From the NCBI GenBank assembly GCA_021775385.1, contig JAJFHW010000141.1, forward strand, positions 1 to 12,393: a stretch of DNA of 12,393 nt, given 5' to 3'. Positions within the stretch are counted from its first letter, which is position 1, and each line of letters starts with the position of its first letter. Of the stretch, positions 6,578 through 12,393 are shown piece by piece. The translations under genes and the position numbers were made by a program. The notes beneath the pieces were generated by a model that saw only the letters and a program-made list of their open reading frames with translations, was not told the origin of the DNA and made no database searches. The DNA comes from Hyphomicrobiales bacterium (GTDB lineage Bacteria; Pseudomonadota; Alphaproteobacteria; Rhizobiales; HXMU1428-3).

Positions 6578-8077
6578 ATGGCTATTCCAATTTCAACATC
6601 CCGGTCGCACATTTATCAGTCGATTACGACGTCACGCGCGCTATCTGATGATTTGCAGCGCCAGTTAGCAACCGGTTTAAAATCAGAAACTTATGGTGAC
6701 CTTGGTTTAGATCGACGCCGTGTGATTGAATTTAACGGTGATATTTCTCAACTTCAGGGATATGTGCGCTCGATTGATCAGGCTAATGTTCGCGTTGATA
6801 TTTTGGATCAAACTCTTACTCAAATTTTTGACAGTGTTTCGACATCGAGAGCAGATAGTCTAAGCACAAATTTTGAATTGAATTCTGATGGGCAAACACT
6901 ATTTCAATCTGAGGCTCATGCGCGCTTTCAAGATATTGCTACAATATTGAATACTGAAGCTGGTGGGCGCTATATTTATAGCGGTGCTGAGGTGACTACG
7001 AAACCAGTCGTGCCGCCGGATCATATATTAGATGGTGTTGGAGGACAGGCTGGATTTAAGCAAGTTGCTGCTGAGCGCCAGCTCGCTGATCTTGGAGCGG
7101 ATTTAAAGGGTCGTGTTACGCTGTCACAACCTAGTGTTACTGAAATTAGCATAGCAGAAGATGGCACTCACCCATTTGGTTTTAAATTAACCGGTGTGAA
7201 TAGCACTGTAACCGGGTTGACAGCTGCAGGGCCAACTGGAGCTCCACCGCAACTTGACTTTGAAGTGACAGCCAACACGGCTCAAGATGGTGAAGAAATT
7301 ACTATCGCTTTGACTTTGCCGGATGGTACCACAACTGACTTAAAATTAACTGCGAGGACTGGTGCTCCTGAACACCCAGGTGAATTTCAAATTGGGGCAT
7401 CAGCTACTGATACAACCACAAATATAAATGTCGCGATTAACGCTGAATTGTTACGGCTTGGAGAAACAGAACTTCGTGCTGCATCTCAATTTGAGGCATC
7501 TGATAATTTCTTTAATTTTGATGCGACTAACCCTCCTCAGCGGGTTGATGGCCCGCCTTACGACACGGCCACGGCTTTGGTTGATGCGACAGAGACGGAC
7601 ACTGTTTTCTGGTATCAAGGGGAGTTATCTAGTTCCAATCCGCGTAGTTCTCAAACGGTAAAAGTTGACGATTATATTAGTGTTGATTATGGAGTGCGGG
7701 CGAATGAAGAAGCATTTAGAAATGCACTTCAGAATTTAGCTGTAGCTTCTCTTGATACGTATACAACGGGTGACGCAAATGGACAGGATCGCTATAATGC
7801 GGTGCGAAGCCGAGTGACAGAAAATCTATCTATTAATTCTGGTAAGCAAGGTGTTGAGAGTATCATTGCTGATATTGCTGGGGCTGATTCTGTTATTGGG
7901 CGCACGAAAGAGCGGCATGTTACTCATAGTAACCTTTTGCAAACGATGGTTGATGATGTGCAAAATGCGGATATTTATGAGGTGAGTTCGAAAATACTTG
8001 ATTTGCAGACACGCCTGCAGGCGACTTATCAAACCATTGGTACCTTGCAAAGCATTAGTCTTGTGAATTTTATCTAA
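6578..8077 (+). CDS. flgL: Flagellar hook-filament junction protein FlgL (HAP3), long alphaproteobacterial form
   Basis: FlgL is the second junction protein, between FlgK and the flagellin filament. The N-terminal flagellin-like D0/D1 helices are visible at about 1-130 (STSRSHIYQSITTSRALSDDLQRQLATGLK near 6-35, then FNGDISQLQGYVRSIDQANVRVDILDQTL near 52-80), with GGRYIYSGAEVTTKPV at 129-144. The C-terminal D0 helix runs about 455-499 and ends IGTLQSISLVNFI. At 499 residues it is much longer than enteric FlgL (about 317). The extra part lies at about 180-325 and includes EITIALTLPDGTTTDLKLTAR, GEFQIGASATDTTTNINVAI and AASQFEASDNFF, a pattern I recognise from rhizobial FlgL. The AGGA ribosome site overlaps the flgK stop. 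The gene ends 30 bp from the convergent dehydrogenase gene. flaF, flbT or flgD, often nearby in this class, are not present downstream. Confidence 0.94.
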   Translation: MAIPISTSRSHIYQSITTSRALSDDLQRQLATGLKSETYGDLGLDRRRVIEFNGDISQLQGYVRSIDQANVRVDILDQTLTQIFDSVSTSRADSLSTNFELNSDGQTLFQSEAHARFQDIATILNTEAGGRYIYSGAEVTTKPVVPPDHILDGVGGQAGFKQVAAERQLADLGADLKGRVTLSQPSVTEISIAEDGTHPFGFKLTGVNSTVTGLTAAGPTGAPPQLDFEVTANTAQDGEEITIALTLPDGTTTDLKLTARTGAPEHPGEFQIGASATDTTTNINVAINAELLRLGETELRAASQFEASDNFFNFDATNPPQRVDGPPYDTATALVDATETDTVFWYQGELSSSNPRSSQTVKVDDYISVDYGVRANEEAFRNALQNLAVASLDTYTTGDANGQDRYNAVRSRVTENLSINSGKQGVESIIADIAGADSVIGRTKERHVTHSNLLQTMVDDVQNADIYEVSSKILDLQTRLQATYQTIGTLQSISLVNFI

Positions 8078-8107
8078 GTGCTAACCTTACTTATTTGGCG
8101 GATTTTT

Positions 8108-8863
8108 TTACTTCAGTCTTTTTGTCAACGGTAAAGCAAGCCAATAAGGGAGTGCTCTTAACAGTTTGGCTTGCAGAGTAAAACGCTTTGGAAAATGAAT
8201 TTCAAATTTTTTAGATTTTAGTCCTTTAGCGATGGCTTTAGCTGCATCTTCGGGTTCTTGCATAAAGGGCATGGGGAAGTTGTTTTTATCTGTGATGCGT
8301 GTTCGAATAAAACCTGGACTGATGAGTTTTATGTCAATATTTTTGGGTGCTTCCACTTTTAGGCTTTCTGTAAAGTTTTGAACGGCTGCTTTACTGGCGC
8401 TATAAGGTTGACCGTTTGGGAGACCTGTGTAAGCGGCTATACTACCACATAATGCAATCTGCTTGATCTCAGAATTTTGTTCTTTCATAAGGCTTAGAAT
8501 GTTTTTAGCGAATGAAAAACATCCTAAAACATTAACCTTGAATAATTTTTCACAAAAATCGATATCTAGATCTTCTATTTTTTGTGGCTCATAGAGAGCT
8601 GCTAGAAAAATTGCACGATTAATTTTTATTCCGCTTTTGCGAATCTCATCGATGGTGTTTTGAATATCTTCTTTGTTTTCTACATCTATAGGCACAACTG
8701 TGTGAATGCCGCCGAGGTCTTGGTTTAAGTTCTCAAGTTCGGCTTTCCTGCGGGCAGAGAGAAGCAAATTGGCGCCCTGGTTTGATAAATTTATTGCCAA
8801 AGCTCTGCCAATGCCTGAACTGGCGCCAACAATCCAAATTGTTTCATTTTTAAATATTTTCAT
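8108..8863 (-). CDS. Short-chain dehydrogenase/reductase (classical SDR), last gene of the lipid-type operon
   Basis: A 251-residue NAD(P)-dependent oxidoreductase with a Rossmann fold. The cofactor loop G13-ASSGIG-19 is intact, with basic residues R38-R39-K40 after the second strand favouring NADP(H). The catalytic set is N111, S141, Y154 and K158 (YSASK at 154-158), so it should be active. The usual NNAG motif is replaced by LAAL at about 87-90. PGFIRT at 183-188 is the normal post-active-site turn. The tail (residues about 230-251, ALPYWLALP) is hydrophobic and basic and could associate with membrane, consistent with a lipid or other hydrophobic substrate; this is inference. It starts 4 bp after the DUF3833 gene with no good ribosome site of its own, so translation is probably coupled. 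The substrate cannot be read from sequence. Confidence 0.92.
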   Translation of the reverse strand: MKIFKNETIWIVGASSGIGRALAINLSNQGANLLLSARRKAELENLNQDLGGIHTVVPIDVENKEDIQNTIDEIRKSGIKINRAIFLAALYEPQKIEDLDIDFCEKLFKVNVLGCFSFAKNILSLMKEQNSEIKQIALCGSIAAYTGLPNGQPYSASKAAVQNFTESLKVEAPKNIDIKLISPGFIRTRITDKNNFPMPFMQEPEDAAKAIAKGLKSKKFEIHFPKRFTLQAKLLRALPYWLALPLTKRLK

Positions 8864-8867
8864 GAGT

Positions 8868-9404
8868 TTATTTTTTCATAAACAGAGTGAGTTCAGCAAC
8901 CGTAAAGCCGTATTTTTTTAAATACGATCTGTTTATTAGAACACCATCATTCATTTGCCACATCCAATCATCGAAGTTAATACGGTAGGTTCTGTCGTCA
9001 ACGGAGATGTCCATTTTATAATTCCACTGGAGAGCGCTACCGTTTGAAAATCCGGTTGCATCTCCTATGATATCATCTGCTTTTCCTGTGTAATTTCCAT
9101 CTGCATTTTTTGTGATTGTCCAAACTCTTTTTTGAGTGTCGCCATTATAATAACGGAAATTTTCTTTTAATGTTCCGATACCACCTTCCCAACTTCCAAC
9201 CATATCAACATCAAATCTTGAGACTACTTGGCCGCGCCAATTTTGTATAATTCCCCACGCTTTTATGGGGCCGTTAAAGTAAGATTGGATATCTGCTTTT
9301 GGCGTTGTGTTGTCATATTTTGATAGTTTTGGGTTTTTCGAATTGGTTAACATGAGGAGTGCTCCAAGTAATAAAAAAGGAATAATAAGCATTAAGCGTT
9401 TCAT
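8868..9404 (-). CDS. DUF3833 family protein, membrane-anchored or secreted
   Basis: This 178-residue protein matches the DUF3833 pattern throughout: FNGPIKAWGIIQNWRGQVVSRF near 43-64, GSWEGGIGTLKENF at 70-83, RVWTI near 93-97, DDIIGDATG near 110-118, RINFDDWMWQMND near 141-153, NRSYLKKYGF near 158-167 and ELTLFMKK at the end. The N-terminus MKRLMLIIPFLLLGALLMLT is a hydrophobic export or anchor segment. Many DUF3833 proteins are lipoproteins, but no lipobox cysteine is present here, so it may stay anchored by its N-terminal helix. The function of the family is unknown. Genes for DUF3833 are repeatedly found beside CFA-like methyltransferase and SDR genes, as here. It starts 4 bp after the transporter gene. 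Confidence 0.9.
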   Translation of the reverse strand: MKRLMLIIPFLLLGALLMLTNSKNPKLSKYDNTTPKADIQSYFNGPIKAWGIIQNWRGQVVSRFDVDMVGSWEGGIGTLKENFRYYNGDTQKRVWTITKNADGNYTGKADDIIGDATGFSNGSALQWNYKMDISVDDRTYRINFDDWMWQMNDGVLINRSYLKKYGFTVAELTLFMKK

Positions 9405-9408
9405 GAAT

Positions 9409-10710
9409 TTAATGTCTTTCTTTAATGCGTTGTGATTGGGATTGATTGTATAATAAAGCGATAGCGAAGAGCTTTATGAGGCAGGGTATGCCGCCATAAC
9501 AAATGACTAGAAATAAAAGACTATCTGGTTCGTTTTTGATCGAAGGTTCGAAGCCTGCATATTCTAAAAGAGGGAAAATGATGGCAGTGGAGAGCGCTAA
9601 TGCTAGTTTGGCGAGGACGGTTAATTGAGAAAATAAAAACCCGCTTTGTTCTTCTTTTTTCTCGATAGCGATATAGTCAGACAGAATTGAAGGAGGCAGT
9701 GTTAGCTCTGCTCCAAATGCAAAACCTGAAATAATGCAGATGATGCCATAGGCATATAGATCTTGTGGGTTTAAGAATAGCACCCAAACGAAACTCACGA
9801 CTGCCAGGCTCATCGCTATCATCCAGGTTTGTTCTTTGCTATCTGTTTTTTGACTTAAGCTCGACCAGGCACTCATACCAAGAGCTGCTGTTAAAAAATA
9901 AAGAATTAAAAAAAGACCTATATAATCTGGTTGATTAAGAAAATCTCGCACATAGAAGATTATTAAAATGGCTGGGATTGATGAGGCCAGCATGCTCAAC
10001 CCATAAATGAGTAGGAAAAACTTGATGTTGGGGTTTAGTGATTTTAGTTGGTCGTAGATCTTGTAGTTATACGGTGTGCTAGTTTTTTTCTCTATTGATG
10101 ATTTGTTTTTTAAGTACCACTTTTGGAAAATGAGTAAGCCGGCTATTAATAGGGCTGATAAGATTACGCTCATCCACTGGAAGGATATTTGTGGTGTCAT
10201 CTTTGTGTTGAGCAGTGAGGGTAAACACACTGCTAGTAGCAAACCGATAAGCCCGAAGGTTTCACGGGTCATGGCAATTTTAGTTCTTTGATGTTTGTCT
10301 GGTGACCAAATGCCACCGATTGATGTGAGGTTGATGACAAGGACGCTGTAGGCAGTTGTTACTAATAGAACAGCACCTGAGAACCAGAGTAATATATTGA
10401 TATTCCTTTGTGGTTTGAATAGTAGGTAAAATCCGAGAGCTAGACAAAGGGCTGCGATGGTTATGATTGTTGCTCGGTGATTTTTAAATTTATCTGATAG
10501 AGTGCCGATGATTGGATCTTGGATCGCATCTAACAGTCGAAGTCCTAAGAGGATTGCAGCAAGACTAGTGAGAGATGCGCCATATTCACTTGCGTAAAAA
10601 TCTGGACCATGGATATAAATTGGAAAACCTGCAAATGCAATTGGCAGGGCTAAAAATCCGTATTGGATCATCGAAAATGATGTGATTTGTGTTGCGTTGT
10701 TTTGCATCAC
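9409..10710 (-). CDS. MFS transporter of the GPH (MelB-like) type
   Basis: A 433-residue integral membrane protein with about twelve hydrophobic helices. The signature GLRLLDAIQDPIIGTLSD at 56-73 matches the GPH/MelB cation-site motif, keeping R58, D61, D65, P66 and D73 with the R-x2-D-x3-D-P spacing. Members usually couple solute movement to Na+ or H+; the same fold superfamily includes the animal lysophospholipid carrier MFSD2A. Because every neighbour looks lipid- or envelope-related, a lipidic substrate is as plausible as a sugar, but this is inference. The start is GTG at 10710, overlapping the upstream TGA as GTGA; an ATG in the next codon (10707) is equally possible. The tail is short and basic (QSQRIKERH). 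A 4-bp gap separates it from the DUF3833 gene. Confidence 0.88.
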   Translation of the reverse strand: MMQNNATQITSFSMIQYGFLALPIAFAGFPIYIHGPDFYASEYGASLTSLAAILLGLRLLDAIQDPIIGTLSDKFKNHRATIITIAALCLALGFYLLFKPQRNINILLWFSGAVLLVTTAYSVLVINLTSIGGIWSPDKHQRTKIAMTRETFGLIGLLLAVCLPSLLNTKMTPQISFQWMSVILSALLIAGLLIFQKWYLKNKSSIEKKTSTPYNYKIYDQLKSLNPNIKFFLLIYGLSMLASSIPAILIIFYVRDFLNQPDYIGLFLILYFLTAALGMSAWSSLSQKTDSKEQTWMIAMSLAVVSFVWVLFLNPQDLYAYGIICIISGFAFGAELTLPPSILSDYIAIEKKEEQSGFLFSQLTVLAKLALALSTAIIFPLLEYAGFEPSIKNEPDSLLFLVICYGGIPCLIKLFAIALLYNQSQSQRIKERH

Positions 10711-11246
10711 AAACCTAGTAATTGAAGGCGAAGGCTTTTAAAGCTGGTCTTTTCACTTAACCAAATTTTGAAGAACCATTTACCAAATTGCTTATCTTTT
10801 ATTGTGCCAATGGAGTTTTGTTTTAGAAAGAACTGTGTTCCTTTTTCTGGGCTATACACCCCGGTTAGTTCTGTTCCTTTTTGCACGTTAGGAAAAATGG
10901 CTTGCATTTGTCTGTACCAGGTCGCTAAGCGCAGTTCATCTTTCAGGCCGAGATTTCTCATTTCTTGAATTGTTATTTTTGCAATATTATTGCCTTTAGC
11001 TGCCATGTGGTATGAGAGGGTTAAGGCGAAAGGGTTCTTGAAACTGAACTTTTTATTTTTGCTATAAAGCGTCGCATCATAAACTGACCAGCCTAAATAT
11101 GTTAAACGGCCACTGCCTAGTTTTTGGGCGCCGGGCAATATTTTTTGATGGATGTTATTTTTTATTTTTGCTTCGGCTTGGATAAGCGTAGAACCGGATG
11201 ATAAAAATAAACATAAAACAAGGGCTGTGCAAAATGATTTATGCAT
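10707..11246 (-). CDS. Secreted chalcone-isomerase-like protein (Chalcone_3 type)
   Basis: A 179-residue protein with a signal peptide (MHKSFCTALVLCLFLSSGST, probable cleavage near residue 26 after the QAEA stretch) and a chalcone-isomerase-like domain. Family landmarks are LGSGRLTYLGWSVYDATLY at about 43-61, FALTLSYHMAAKGNNIAK near 73-90, IFPNVQKGTELTGVYSPEKG near 117-136 and FGKWFFKIWLSEKTSF near 154-169, ending in LRLQLLGL. Bacterial members are mostly uncharacterised. The plant CHI fold includes fatty-acid-binding proteins as well as true isomerases, so a periplasmic lipid-binding role beside the methyltransferase is a reasonable guess. The start overlaps the methyltransferase stop by 8 bp, and GGAG lies eight bases upstream within that gene. 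True chalcone isomerase activity is not expected. Confidence 0.87.
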   Translation of the reverse strand: MHKSFCTALVLCLFLSSGSTLIQAEAKIKNNIHQKILPGAQKLGSGRLTYLGWSVYDATLYSKNKKFSFKNPFALTLSYHMAAKGNNIAKITIQEMRNLGLKDELRLATWYRQMQAIFPNVQKGTELTGVYSPEKGTQFFLKQNSIGTIKDKQFGKWFFKIWLSEKTSFKSLRLQLLGL

Positions 11247-12393
11247 GGACTAACTCCACTTGCATTACGCTTGTACGGCCGTGATAGAAGAGTGCAATAC
11301 AGCTTGCTAGATAAAACCTCCAGAGGCGAATGAATTTTTCATCAAAGCCTAGTTGGGAAATTTGCTTAATGTTTTTCTCGAAATTTTCACTCCAAACTTG
11401 CATGGTACGAGCATAATCTACGCCGAAGTTAAACTGGGGGCCGACTTTGAAACCCGCTTTTTTTGCTTCCCATTCAAATATGCTAGGACTAGGGAGCATG
11501 CCGCCCGGGAAAATAAATGTGCGGATCATATCTCCGCTCTTTTTATATAAATCAAAAGCCTGATCTTCTACGGTAATGGTTTGTATGACAACTTTGCCTT
11601 TTGGGTTGAGTAAGGACTTTATTTTGGAAAAGTAGGTTTGCCAAAATTGTTGGCCAACCGCTTCGAACATTTCTATAGAGACAATGTTTTCGTATTTGCC
11701 TTCTTGCTTGCGGTAGTCTTCAAGAGTAATATTAGCAGTGTTGCCTAAACGATTTTTGGCATAGTCATGTTGTTCATTTGAGATTGTTATGCCTTTGACG
11801 TTTGTATCCGTGGTTTCAACTGCTCGTTCTGCAAATCCACCCCAGCCACAACCTACTTCGAGTAGTTGGCCTTTTGGGTTATCAAGACATGATAAAATGC
11901 GATCATATTTTCTGAGCTGAGCTTCAGCTAAGGTGTCACTGGATTTGACATCTATGGCTGCAGAATAAGACATGGTTGGATCAAGCCAGAGTTTGTAAAA
12001 CTCGTTTCCAATATCATAATGCGCGTGAATGTTCTTTTTACTGCCATTCATTGTGTTCTTTGAGAACAGATACATGATGCGTGAAACAAGGTGTCCAAGC
12101 GCGTTGCCATTGATGTAACTTGAAAGTTCATTTTCATTTTTCAAGCCGAACTCCAACAGTGCTTCCAGATTATCTGTGTCCCACCAGCCATCGCGATAAC
12201 TTTCAGCAAGGCCAATATCGGCTTTTGCTGCAAAGAGAGGGACTGTGCGCCAATCGTGTATGTTGAGGGTTAGTGAGGGGCCTTTTTCGGGACCAGAAAA
12301 TTCATATAGTTTCTCATCTGGGGTCGTTATGCAGATTGATCCGTATTTTATTTTTTCAAGCACCTTGAAGAAACGATAGGTTATGGTTTTCTG
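11239..12393 (-). CDS. CFA-family SAM-dependent methyltransferase, 5' end beyond the window
   Basis: This is related to cyclopropane-fatty-acyl-phospholipid synthase, which modifies double bonds of membrane lipid chains using S-adenosylmethionine. Counting from a GTG at 12363 gives 374 residues, but the frame stays open to the right edge. That GTG has no spaced ribosome site, and the upstream codons (QKTITYRFFKVLEK) look like family sequence, so the real start is probably outside. Counted from that GTG: HYDIGNEFYKLWLD 115-128, SAM loop LEVGCGWGG 168-176, GITISNEQ 191-198, MFEAVG 232-237, YIFPNG-like TFIFPGGMLPSP 282-293, FNFGVDY 311-317. Compared with E. coli Cfa, Glu239 and Tyr317 are kept (E234, Y317), but bicarbonate-site Cys139 is Ala (A135) and His266 is Gln (Q261). 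It is first of the five visible operon genes and is often annotated cfa in relatives; the product may not be a cyclopropane. Confidence 0.9.
   Translation of the reverse strand, partial: QKTITYRFFKVLEKIKYGSICITTPDEKLYEFSGPEKGPSLTLNIHDWRTVPLFAAKADIGLAESYRDGWWDTDNLEALLEFGLKNENELSSYINGNALGHLVSRIMYLFSKNTMNGSKKNIHAHYDIGNEFYKLWLDPTMSYSAAIDVKSSDTLAEAQLRKYDRILSCLDNPKGQLLEVGCGWGGFAERAVETTDTNVKGITISNEQHDYAKNRLGNTANITLEDYRKQEGKYENIVSIEMFEAVGQQFWQTYFSKIKSLLNPKGKVVIQTITVEDQAFDLYKKSGDMIRTFIFPGGMLPSPSIFEWEAKKAGFKVGPQFNFGVDYARTMQVWSENFEKNIKQISQLGFDEKFIRLWRFYLASCIALFYHGRTSVMQVELVHA

Noticed and set aside
8078..8107. Bidirectional terminator between flgL and the SDR gene
   Set aside because: Only TAAG/CTTA or AAGT/ACTT four-base arms are present; the T-run at 8103-8109 has no GC-rich stem before it.
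10707..11246. True flavonoid chalcone isomerase
   Set aside because: The protein has the bacterial Chalcone_3-type pattern with a signal peptide and lies among lipid-type genes; no flavonoid pathway gene is nearby.

Overview
The window reads as chromosomal DNA of a motile, fairly AT-rich alphaproteobacterium. The best fit is a Hyphomicrobiales-like or related marine lineage. The reasons are the rhizobial-style FlgE, FlgK and FlgL proteins, a MoxR ATPase of the type that alphaproteobacteria pair with CoxE-like proteins, and a YcjX gene overlapping the start of a YcjF-like gene. The lineage is an inference from protein style; there is no rRNA or other taxonomic marker in the window.

Layout: (1) Positions 1-2538, minus strand: a MoxR-family AAA+ ATPase (GTG start), a 131-bp gap holding three degenerate copies of a 22-bp repeat, then the GTP-binding stress protein YcjX, whose stop codon overlaps the start of a YcjF-like gene cut by the left edge. 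(2) Positions 2539-2974: a divergent regulatory region. It holds a well-formed sigma-54 promoter facing right, an exact 8-base CtrA half-site look-alike at the predicted start point, a leader hairpin, a consensus IHF-type site and a T/G-only tract. (3) Positions 2975-8077, plus strand: flgE-flgK-flgL, encoding the flagellar hook and the two hook-filament junction proteins. All three are longer than their enteric counterparts because of extra central segments. (4) Positions 8108-12393, minus strand: a very compact five-gene operon. In transcription order it encodes a CFA-family SAM methyltransferase (5' end beyond the right edge), a secreted chalcone-isomerase-like protein, a GPH/MelB-type MFS transporter, a DUF3833 protein and a short-chain dehydrogenase. 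Neighbouring genes overlap or sit 4 bp apart.

How the genes work together: flgE-flgK-flgL make consecutive parts of the external flagellum and are probably one sigma-54-dependent transcript. The five-gene operon resembles envelope-lipid modification clusters that, in several Proteobacteria, lie near ECF sigma factor/ChrR photo-oxidative stress genes. Its methyltransferase lacks two residues that form the bicarbonate site of true cyclopropane synthases, so it may make another methylated lipid. This operon is the best candidate for an incompletely described system. No tRNA, rRNA, CRISPR array, insertion sequence or prophage was seen.
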